NCBI GenBank assembly: GCA_030651965.1
Contig: JAUSBQ010000454.1
Location: 1-45,976 of the forward strand
DNA: 45,976 nt
Origin: Pseudolabrys sp.
Lineage (GTDB): Bacteria; Pseudomonadota; Alphaproteobacteria; Rhizobiales; Xanthobacteraceae
Direction of reading: 5' to 3'
The notes beneath the pieces are model-generated. The model saw only the letters and a list, made by a program, of their open reading frames with translations. It was not told the DNA's origin and ran no database searches. The translations under genes were made by a program, and so were the position numbers. Shown here in pieces: positions 40,228 to 45,976 of the stretch; the stretch's first letter is position 1; every line of letters begins with the position of its first letter.

Positions 40228-41529
40228 ATGATTGAACCGATCATGTATTTCGGGATCGGGTTTCTGGTCGCAGCCCTGGTGGGGCTCGTCATCGTCCCGC
40301 TCGTTCATAATCGCGCGGTGCGCCTGACCATGCGGCGGCTTGAGGCCGCGACGCCTTTGTCGATGGCCGAAATTCAGGCCGACAAGGATCAGCTCCGCGC
40401 CGAATTCGCCATGTCGACGCGCCGGCTCGAAGTCAGCGTCGAAAATCTGCGCACCAAGAGCACCAGCCAGCTTGCCGAACTCGGCAAGAAGGGCGACGCC
40501 ATCAACCGGCTCAAGATCGAACTCGGCGAAAAGACCGCTACTATTTTCGCGCTGGAAGCGCGCGACAAGGCTCTGCGCGATCAGCTGCGCGTCACGGAAG
40601 AAGAATTCTCGGTCAAGACCAGCGCCATGCTCGACGCGCAGCGCGTGCTGTCCGCCAAGGAAGCCGAACTCGCCAAGCTGATGGGCGAACTCGACGAACG
40701 TTCGGGCGAAGCCGAAGCGCAGAAGGTCGACATCGTCTCGCTCAAGACCCAGGTCGATGCGCTGAAAGAGCGCCTCGATGGCGCCAGCCACGACCTCAAG
40801 ACCGTGGAAGACCGCCGCGACGCCGAGCGCGTCGAGCTGAAAGCCGCGACGCAGGAATTGCAGGAAGAGCGCGGCAAGGTCGAGAACCTTGGCCGCCGCG
40901 TTTCTGAACTCGAACAGGCGCTGGTGGCGCAGACCACCGAGGCCGAACTTCTCGGCCGCCGCGCCCACGATCTGGAAAACCGCCTCGGCGAGCAATCGCG
41001 CGCGCTCGGCGAGAGCGAAAACGAACTCAAGCATATCCGCGGCGAATATGACGCGGCGCGCAAGACCGAAAGCGACCTGCGCGCGGCGATCGCCGAACTC
41101 GACGGCCGCGCCAATTCCGCGACCCAGCAGTTGCGCACCGAGAATGCCCAGCTCAAGGCCGAGATCGACCACGCCAAGGCCGAGCGCGACCGCGTCACCC
41201 ACGAATTCAACACGATGAAGCGCGAAGCCGAGGAAAGCTGGGCGTCCGAGCGCGTCGAGAACGCGCTGCTGCGCGAACGCATCAACGATGTCGCGGCGGA
41301 AGTCGCCCGCCTCGCCTCCGCGCTCGAGGGTCCGAATTCGCCGATCGACGCCATTCTGGCGGCCGAGACCGCGCGCGACCGCACCGGCCTGACCGTGGTC
41401 GGCGGCAATCCGGACTTGGCGCTGGCCGATATCGCGCCTGCCGGCGGCAACCTCGCCGACCGCATCCGCGCGCTGCAAACCCACGCCTCGCGGCTGCCGA
41501 ACGAAGACGAGCCGAAGGCGGCGAACTGA
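40228..41529 (+). CDS. membrane-anchored coiled-coil protein, 433 aa
   Basis: An N-terminal helix (about 6-25: YFGIGFLVAALVGLVIVPLV) anchors the protein, and about residues 30-385 form almost continuous coiled coil with strong heptads (KTATIFALEARDKALRDQLR, LEQALVAQTTEAELLGRRAH and similar). The tail is Pro/Gly-containing and ends EDEPKAAN. I do not recognise a named family; it could organise the cell envelope or poles. The ATG at 40228 is chosen for its GGAGG ribosome site over an upstream ATG at 40177. tRNA-Val follows. Confidence 0.75.
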   Translation: MIEPIMYFGIGFLVAALVGLVIVPLVHNRAVRLTMRRLEAATPLSMAEIQADKDQLRAEFAMSTRRLEVSVENLRTKSTSQLAELGKKGDAINRLKIELGEKTATIFALEARDKALRDQLRVTEEEFSVKTSAMLDAQRVLSAKEAELAKLMGELDERSGEAEAQKVDIVSLKTQVDALKERLDGASHDLKTVEDRRDAERVELKAATQELQEERGKVENLGRRVSELEQALVAQTTEAELLGRRAHDLENRLGEQSRALGESENELKHIRGEYDAARKTESDLRAAIAELDGRANSATQQLRTENAQLKAEIDHAKAERDRVTHEFNTMKREAEESWASERVENALLRERINDVAAEVARLASALEGPNSPIDAILAAETARDRTGLTVVGGNPDLALADIAPAGGNLADRIRALQTHASRLPNEDEPKAAN

Positions 41530-41553
41530 GACGCCGAATTGACCGCTTCGGTC

Positions 41554-41596
41554 ATTCCGGGGCGCGCCATACTGTTCATGGGCGCGAACCCGGAAT
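41554..41596. repeat. palindromic intergenic repeat (ATTCCGGG/CCCGGAAT)
   Basis: ATTCCGGG (41554-41561) and CCCGGAAT (41589-41596) form inverted arms around a GC-rich centre with further GCGCGC pairing. It is a common type of dispersed repeat in Bradyrhizobium-like genomes. Confidence 0.55.
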
Positions 41597-41635
41597 CCAG
41601 TAAAAGCCGCGCTTTCCTGAAGGCGCGGGCTTCGC

Positions 41636-41665
41636 TTGACACCCAAGCGACGCCCTCCTTATATC
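41636..41665 (+). promoter_or_regulatory. strong promoter of tRNA-Val
   Basis: TTGACA (41636-41641), about 17-18 bp, then TTATAT/TATATC (41659-41665). It places transcription start a few bases before the tRNA. Confidence 0.65.
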
Positions 41666-41678
41666 GCGCGCAATGGCC

Positions 41679-41753
41679 GGGCGGTTAGCTCAGCGGGAGA
41701 GCACACCCTTCACACGGGTGGGGTCATAGGTTCAATCCCTATACCGCCCACCA
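41679..41753 (+). tRNA. tRNA-Val (anticodon CAC)
   Basis: A full cloverleaf folds by hand. Acceptor GGGCGGT pairs with ACCGCCC (41743-41749). The D arm is GCTC/GAGC. The anticodon arm CACCC/GGGTG encloses TTCACAC, giving anticodon CAC (41711-41713). The T arm ATAGG/CCTAT encloses TTCAATC. CCA is encoded (41751-41753). More AT-rich sequence begins right after it, as expected for an integration site. Confidence 0.95.
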
Positions 41754-41961
41754 TATTTCCCATAGAATTCAAGGCTTTTTGGATTTGCACGCTGTCATCC
41801 CGGCAGGTGTTGGCAGAACAGATCCGGAAAATGGCAACTGAACCCGTGGAAAATCGGTGGACTCCGTTCAATAGATGTTCGCCTCGAAATACGGATTTCG
41901 TCTTCTAGAACAAATCAAGAACTTTGTTACAGTTAGGGCGGCTTAGCAAAATAAGGACGCT

Positions 41962-42348
41962 ATGACAGAGCCCACCGTGACCTGCCCGAATTGCAACACT
42001 AACTTTCCACTGAAGCGTGAGCTCGAACTCACGATTGAGAAAAAGCGCGTGCAGACGAAAACGGAACTGGTCTATTCGTATCTGACTGGGCCTCGCTTTC
42101 GCCAACGAATAGAGGCAATCGTCGATAGATTTAGTGAGATGCAAGAAGACCTGGACAAAGAACGCCGCTCCATGACCCGTATTTGGGCAAAGCGAGAAGC
42201 TCAAATTCGCAGCGTCATAGAGTCGACGGCAGGTATGTATGGCGATCTTCAGGAAATTGCTGGAAAAGCGCTTCTTGAAATCGACGGCATCGCTCTTCCG
42301 ATGATTCACAATCAGACACCCCCTGAAAGCGGTGGCAGCCTGTCATGA
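41962..42348 (+). CDS. DUF2130-family protein lacking its middle (128 aa)
   Basis: The first 18 residues (MTEPTVTCPNCNTNFPLK) look like the N-terminal zinc ribbon of DUF2130 proteins, with C-P-N-C. Residues about 34-105 match the family's C-terminal end as I remember it: ELVYSYLTGPRFRQRIEAIV, RFSEMQEDLDKERRSMTRIW, and IESTAGMYGDLQEIAGKALL. The family is normally about 400-450 aa, so around 300 central residues, mostly coiled coil and the core domain, are missing while the frame is kept. It may be a functional miniature or a decaying remnant. Codon use is more AT-rich than in the upstream genes. It lies just after tRNA-Val. Confidence 0.6.
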   Translation: MTEPTVTCPNCNTNFPLKRELELTIEKKRVQTKTELVYSYLTGPRFRQRIEAIVDRFSEMQEDLDKERRSMTRIWAKREAQIRSVIESTAGMYGDLQEIAGKALLEIDGIALPMIHNQTPPESGGSLS

Positions 42349-42721
42349 CCGTCGCAACTCGGTAAGAAATTCTTCTTTCTTCACGAGTTCGACGCTCTGA
42401 AGGCCGAGCCTTACATGCTGACGGGTTAAACATGCTTCTAACCAAGGCATGATAGTGGCCCGTCCGGATCTAGGGACACGCACTTAGCGGCCGCGATAGC
42501 GCAATCGGCCATTTTCAGGAGCGATTGGTCCGCTTCGTGCCAAAAGCGGAGTTGAAGCTTGCCCAAATCGTATCAATCGAGGCCCCCCCTGTTATCAACG
42601 CGCAACCCCCGTTCAGCGGGCGTTAATGTTCATCAATCCACATTCCGCGATATGCGGCATCGGGCAGACACCGGAGTTCCGATCTTGCTCTGGATTAGAT
42701 TAGGCAATTTGAGAGGGCGCA
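42349..42721. other. 373-bp intergenic region in the island
   Basis: No convincing gene. Frames are short and without recognisable domains. A stretch around 42520-42560 resembles degenerate dispersed repeats of Bradyrhizobium-like genomes. I see no clear promoter or terminator. Confidence 0.35.
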
Positions 42722-42937
42722 ATGTCCACATATCGCTTTTATAAAATAAAAGAGAATGGCCACATCAATGGCATGCCGATTGAATGCGAATTGCCGAATG
42801 ACCGTGCCGCCTTCGATAAAGCGAACAGTCTTATGGACGGTCATGACGTAGAGGTATGGGATTCGCGTCGAGCTGTCGCGTATCTCGTACCAGACGAGAG
42901 GCCGAAATCACCAGCGCACCTGCAGCGCAGCCGATAG
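42722..42937 (+). CDS. small conserved hypothetical protein, 71 aa
   Basis: Begins MSTYRFYKIKENGHINGMPI and continues with DRAAFDKANSLMDGHDVEVW and AVAYLVPDERPK. Small soluble proteins with this YRFYKI..G..DGHD.E.W..RVVAYL pattern are very common in Bradyrhizobium-type genomes; function unknown. It has a moderate ribosome site (GAGAGGGCGCA). It lies alone in the AT-richer island, before the IS remnant. Confidence 0.6.
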   Translation: MSTYRFYKIKENGHINGMPIECELPNDRAAFDKANSLMDGHDVEVWDSRRAVAYLVPDERPKSPAHLQRSR

Positions 42938-42966
42938 CTGCGGCTCCTGGAGACGAGGCAAGTCAA

Positions 42967-43266
42967 TCACCCGGCGGACGGGTTACCAATACACGGGTCG
43001 ACAGACGCCACCAGGGCCCGCAAGGTCAAGTCTGACGTTGCGGCAAAGCGTGCCAACAGCCAGTCGCGCTCACCGGCCAGCGAGCGAGGCTGGTTGCCGC
43101 CTATCCGCTTGGCAGCCGCGCTCCCGATCGCGCGGAACCGCTGCGACCGCTTCACCACGCTGGTAACGCTCACCTGATACGTCTCTGCAACCTTGCGGCA
43201 GGTCTCCCCAGCCGCAAGAAAATTCACGTCAAGCATCGAGGCCATTCTCAATCGCGACTGCGACAT
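42967..43266 (-). pseudogene. remnant of an IS630-family transposase (N-terminal part)
   Basis: About 99 residues. The helix-turn-helix region of IS630-type transposases is recognisable: AAGETCRKVAETYQVSVTSV, VKRSQRFRAIGSAAAKRIGG, then LAGERDWLLARFAATSDLTL. The catalytic D-D-E domain is entirely missing and the remaining frame ends early. No terminal inverted repeats are seen. It lies 9 bp from the leuD-like stop, showing mobile-element activity at this junction. Confidence 0.7.
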
Positions 43267-43275
43267 CGTCTTCCG

Positions 43276-43902
43276 TCACGATTGCGGGCCCTTCTGAGGA
43301 GCTAATTGAATCGGCGGCAGCTCCGACAATCTCATCTCGATCAAACCCTTCGCGCCGAGCAGAACGTTGAGGGCGTTCCAGGACCCGTCCAGCAGCCGCT
43401 GGCGGCGCCCACCGGCCAATGAGAAGCATATCCGCTGTGTTCCGGCAGTGATCTCCCCGGTACGGATATCGGCTAGAAGTTCGGTATCGGGAACGCGCGC
43501 GCACAGGGACTGCAGTTGTCTGCCATCAGAGGCTGCAACCGGCAGACAGGGCAAGCCAATTGCCATGCAGTTATCTGCGAATATCTCCCCGAAAGACTCG
43601 CCGACGATCGCCCGGATGCCGAAGCGGTAAAGTGCCTGAGGCGCATGCTCCCGAGATGAGCCGCAGCCGAAGTTGCGTCCAACAAGAAGTATCGAGGCGC
43701 CAGCTAAACGCGCATCGTCAAAAGGGTGCGGCAGCCCTTGTCCATCGCGGGCCGCACGCCGCGCACTTTCGAAGACAAAAGTCTCAATACCTCGAAAGGT
43801 CGTCATCTTCAGATAGCGTGACTCGACGATCTGATCGGTATCGATGTCATCGCCGGGCAACGGCAGGCCCCGCCCTCTCACCGCCTCGATGGTACCCGTC
43901 AC
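43276..43902 (-). CDS. leuD: LeuD-like small subunit of a hydro-lyase (isopropylmalate isomerase family)
   Basis: A 208-residue swivel-domain subunit. Family landmarks: DDIDTDQIVESRYLKM near the start, LLVGRNFGCGSSREHAPQAL (about 75-95; canonical small-subunit signature), and IRAIVGESFGEIFADNCMAIGLP. It starts at a GTG (43902) that overlaps the leuC-like stop. With the large subunit it forms an aconitase-fold dehydratase. The genomic setting with a tartrate-dehydratase-like gene suggests a catabolic paralogue rather than the leucine-biosynthesis pair; the true substrate is unknown. Confidence 0.82.
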   Translation of the reverse strand: MTGTIEAVRGRGLPLPGDDIDTDQIVESRYLKMTTFRGIETFVFESARRAARDGQGLPHPFDDARLAGASILLVGRNFGCGSSREHAPQALYRFGIRAIVGESFGEIFADNCMAIGLPCLPVAASDGRQLQSLCARVPDTELLADIRTGEITAGTQRICFSLAGGRRQRLLDGSWNALNVLLGAKGLIEMRLSELPPIQLAPQKGPQS

Positions 43903-45326
43903 CCTGCCCGTCCTTTATCGTTTTCATGCGCCGCACGCGCATCGGTAATTTTGCCTGCAAGGGCAGCAGCAGCCACCATCACCGGCGACATGAGGTAGGT
44001 GCGACCGGTCGGCGACCCTTGCCGTCCCCGGAAATTGCGGTTTGAGGACGAGGCACAAACCTGCGGACCCACAAGTTTGTCGGCATTCATTCCACAGCAT
44101 AACGAGCAGCCTGCGTCACGCAGTTCGAAACCGCGCTCTTCGAAAAGCTTGTCGAGACCTTGGGCAACCACCGCCTCCCGCACCGCACGCGAGCCGGGCA
44201 CGATCATCGCCCGCACGGTCGGCGCAACCCTCCCATCGGTGCTGCGGAGAAAGGTCGCAACTGCCTCGAGGTCGGACAGGCGTCCATTCGTACAGGAGCC
44301 AATGAAGGCGACATCGATCCGCGTCCCCATGATCGGTCTCCCGGATTCGACACCCATAAATTCCATGGCTGCCTCCCAGCTACCGGCTTCTTCCCCGGCG
44401 CTTGCGGGGTTGGGGACGGGCACCTCGACCGGAACCGACTGATCGGGCGACGTACCCCAGGTTACCATAGGGCGCATCTCCTCCGCGTGCAGCACCACCT
44501 CGTCGTCCCACGTAGCGTCGCTGTCGGAGGCTATGCTCAGCCACTGCTCTGCCGCAGCTTCCCAAGCGGACCCGACAGGCGCGAATGGCCGTCCGCGGAG
44601 ATAATCAAGAGTCGTGCGATCGGGATTTACATAGCCACAGCGGGCTCCACCCTCCACCGCCATGTTGCAGAGCGTCATGCGTTCTTCCATGCTGAAATGG
44701 GAGATCGTGGAGCCGGAGAACTCGTAAGCGTATCCTAGTCCTCCCTTGGCTCCGAGTCGGTGAATGATGAACAGGGCCACGTCCTTAGCGAAGACGCCGA
44801 GGGGCAGTTCGCCTTCCACTACGATACGCCGTACTTTCAGCTTTTCCACGATCAGGGTCTGGCTCGCCAGCACGTCACGGACCTGCGAAGTGCCAATGCC
44901 GAAAGCGATCGAACCAAATGCGCCATGCGTCGAGGTATGGCTGTCGCCACAGGCGATAACCATGCCAGGCTGGGTCAAACCTTGTTCCGGCGCGAGCACG
45001 TGAATGATCCCGTGCAAGCCCTTCATAGGATCGAAATAGGTGACGTTGTTAGCCTCGGTGTTACTCCCGAGGAGCCGAATCTGCCCTTCGCACATGGCAT
45101 CGTCAAACCTGAGCACGTTGCCGCCGGTGGAAATTGAATGGTCGGCGCACGCGAATGTGCGTTCGGGATGGGCGACGCGTATCCTGCGCTCGACCAGTTC
45201 CTCGAAGGCCTGTGGGCTGCTCACCTCATTGACGAGATGCAGATCGACGGCAAGTTGATACTGATTTTCGGCCACCGCGCGGACGACATGCCCGTCGAAG
45301 ACTTTATCGTAGAGCGTTCGCGTCAT
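43899..45326 (-). CDS. leuC: LeuC-like large subunit of an aconitase-family hydro-lyase
   Basis: A 475-residue [4Fe-4S] enzyme. All three cluster ligands are visible: Cys345 (in IGSCTNGRLSDLE), Cys407 and Cys410 (in GCSLCCGMNADKL), at the spacing of LeuC. Other motifs: ADHSISTGGNVLR, ACGDSHTSTHGAFGSIAFGIG, KLGAKG-type segment (RLGAKGGLGYAYEFSG). The ATG at 45326 has AGAGGAAACC just upstream. It dehydrates and rehydrates a hydroxyacid with LeuD. It could serve leucine synthesis, but deviations in the N-terminal motifs and its TarD-like partner fit a dedicated catabolic hydratase (e.g. of maleate, citraconate or a tartrate-derived acid). Confidence 0.85.
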   Translation of the reverse strand: MTRTLYDKVFDGHVVRAVAENQYQLAVDLHLVNEVSSPQAFEELVERRIRVAHPERTFACADHSISTGGNVLRFDDAMCEGQIRLLGSNTEANNVTYFDPMKGLHGIIHVLAPEQGLTQPGMVIACGDSHTSTHGAFGSIAFGIGTSQVRDVLASQTLIVEKLKVRRIVVEGELPLGVFAKDVALFIIHRLGAKGGLGYAYEFSGSTISHFSMEERMTLCNMAVEGGARCGYVNPDRTTLDYLRGRPFAPVGSAWEAAAEQWLSIASDSDATWDDEVVLHAEEMRPMVTWGTSPDQSVPVEVPVPNPASAGEEAGSWEAAMEFMGVESGRPIMGTRIDVAFIGSCTNGRLSDLEAVATFLRSTDGRVAPTVRAMIVPGSRAVREAVVAQGLDKLFEERGFELRDAGCSLCCGMNADKLVGPQVCASSSNRNFRGRQGSPTGRTYLMSPVMVAAAALAGKITDARAAHENDKGRAG

Positions 45327-45346
45327 GGTTTCCTCTGCCCGAGCCC

Positions 45347-45976
45347 TCAGCCCAAGAGCTTGTGGATGGCTGCGGCGATATCGGGCTTCTCCTCCAGCCC
45401 CCAACCCGGCGCATCGCTGGGCCGTACGAAGCCGTTGATCACCGGGCAAGTATCGGGATAACCACCGAAGGGCTTGAAAACGCCGGGGTAGGCTTCGCAG
45501 CCGCCAAGGCCCATGCCTGCCACTATGTGCAGATTGATGAGATGACCCCCGTGCGGGAATACCTGTTTGCGGCTGAAACCGCGGATCTCGAGCAAGTTGA
45601 TGATGCGGGCATATTCCGTCAGCCCGTAGCTGAGGCCGGCATCCATCTGGAATATGTCGCGCCCTGAGCGCATCCCGCCAAAATTCAGCAGATTGCAGAC
45701 ATCCTGATAGGAGAACAGGTTCTCACCCGTGGCGAGGGCACCGTTGTAATAATGCGTGAGTGTCTGATTCATCGCGAAGTCGAGCGGGTCGCCGACTTCC
45801 TCGTACCAACGCAAGCCGTACTGTTCGATGCGGCGCCCGAAGGCGAGGCCCTCGGGTAAGCGGAATCGGCCGTTGGCGTCCACCGCCAGACGTGCTCCCG
45901 ATCCCGCGAGCGCAAGTGCCTCCTCGATCCGGCGAAGATCATCAGCTTCCGATGCGCCGCCCACTTTGATCTTGAA
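45347..45976 (-). CDS. enolase-superfamily dehydratase, D(-)-tartrate dehydratase (TarD)-like, 5' end cut off
   Basis: The frame is open to the window edge, so the N-terminus is missing. It begins at the catalytic K-x-K (FKIKVGG), the family's general base. Next come VDANGRF (a metal-binding Asp), WYEEVGDPLDF (metal Glu), ATGENLFSYQDV (metal Glu), QMDAGLSYGL, and FPHGGHLINLHIVAGMGLGG with the catalytic His. The pattern closely follows the Bradyrhizobium D-tartrate dehydratase TarD, which makes oxaloacetate from D-tartrate. It ends 20 bp before leuC, so the three genes form an operon. Confidence 0.8.
   Translation of the reverse strand, partial: FKIKVGGASEADDLRRIEEALALAGSGARLAVDANGRFRLPEGLAFGRRIEQYGLRWYEEVGDPLDFAMNQTLTHYYNGALATGENLFSYQDVCNLLNFGGMRSGRDIFQMDAGLSYGLTEYARIINLLEIRGFSRKQVFPHGGHLINLHIVAGMGLGGCEAYPGVFKPFGGYPDTCPVINGFVRPSDAPGWGLEEKPDIAAAIHKLLG

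Noticed and set aside
40162-41646. 494-codon minus-strand frame opposite the coiled-coil gene
   Set aside because: It mirrors the heptad-coding strand, has no recognisable domain, and runs into terminator and repeat sequence.
42559-42744. 61-codon plus-strand frame before the 71-aa gene
   Set aside because: No ribosome site, overlaps the next start and shows no recognisable composition of a real protein.

Overview
The window is GC-rich chromosomal DNA from an alphaproteobacterium, most likely of the order Hyphomicrobiales near Bradyrhizobium or the Xanthobacteraceae. The evidence is the CtrA/ChpT cell-cycle pair, FlhA/FliI/FliJ, a ChvA/NdvA-type glucan exporter, DUF1236 and DUF1134 exported proteins, a TarD-type tartrate dehydratase, EcfG-like (GGAAC..CGTT) and CtrA-like promoter motifs, and palindromic intergenic repeats of the Bradyrhizobium kind. 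Species cannot be fixed from the sequence alone.

Layout. 1-4.0 kb: the end of an inositol-monophosphatase-family gene, small conserved proteins, then an ECF sigma factor translationally coupled to a membrane anti-sigma factor and followed by a secreted fasciclin protein. 4.1-6.3 kb: flhA behind a CtrA-like box. 6.4-9.7 kb: a compact module of OsmC-like protein, P1B-4-type metal ATPase and convergent AhpD-like protein, with an FNR/FixK-type box (TTGA-N6-TCAA) at each outer edge. 10-15.8 kb: a membrane GGDEF-EAL protein, a cold-shock gene with a long leader, and small stress or membrane proteins. 15.8-22.2 kb: a uronate module (TRAP transporter dctPQM, FadR-type regulator, uronate dehydrogenase) next to a malic-enzyme gene broken by one in-frame TAA. 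22.2-26.6 kb: LysE exporter, TetR regulator with a clear operator, enoyl-CoA hydratase, ChvA-type exporter. 26.6-29.8 kb: fliJ, fliI and divergent ctrA. 29.65-30.2 kb: a cluster of palindromic repeats. 30.4-31.3 kb: two small exported proteins.

31.3-37.8 kb is a chemotaxis operon (cheA-cheW-cheY-cheB-cheR) directly downstream of chpT. ChpT relays phosphate to CtrA in this class of bacteria, and CtrA-like sites precede flhA, fliI/ctrA and cheA, so the window carries a large part of a cell-cycle-to-motility circuit. 37.9-41.5 kb holds cysQ, a YHS protein, a DUF1134 protein and a membrane-anchored coiled-coil protein.

41.7 kb to the end looks like an accessory island behind tRNA-Val(CAC): more AT-rich small genes (one is a DUF2130 protein lacking its middle), an IS630-type transposase remnant, and a three-gene catabolic-looking set on the minus strand (TarD-like dehydratase, LeuC-like, LeuD-like). 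The most rewarding places to look further are the FNR-box-flanked OsmC/ATPase/AhpD module, the tarD-leuC-leuD set, the CtrA/ChpT/che/fla network, the shortened DUF2130 protein, and the nonsense codon in the malic enzyme.
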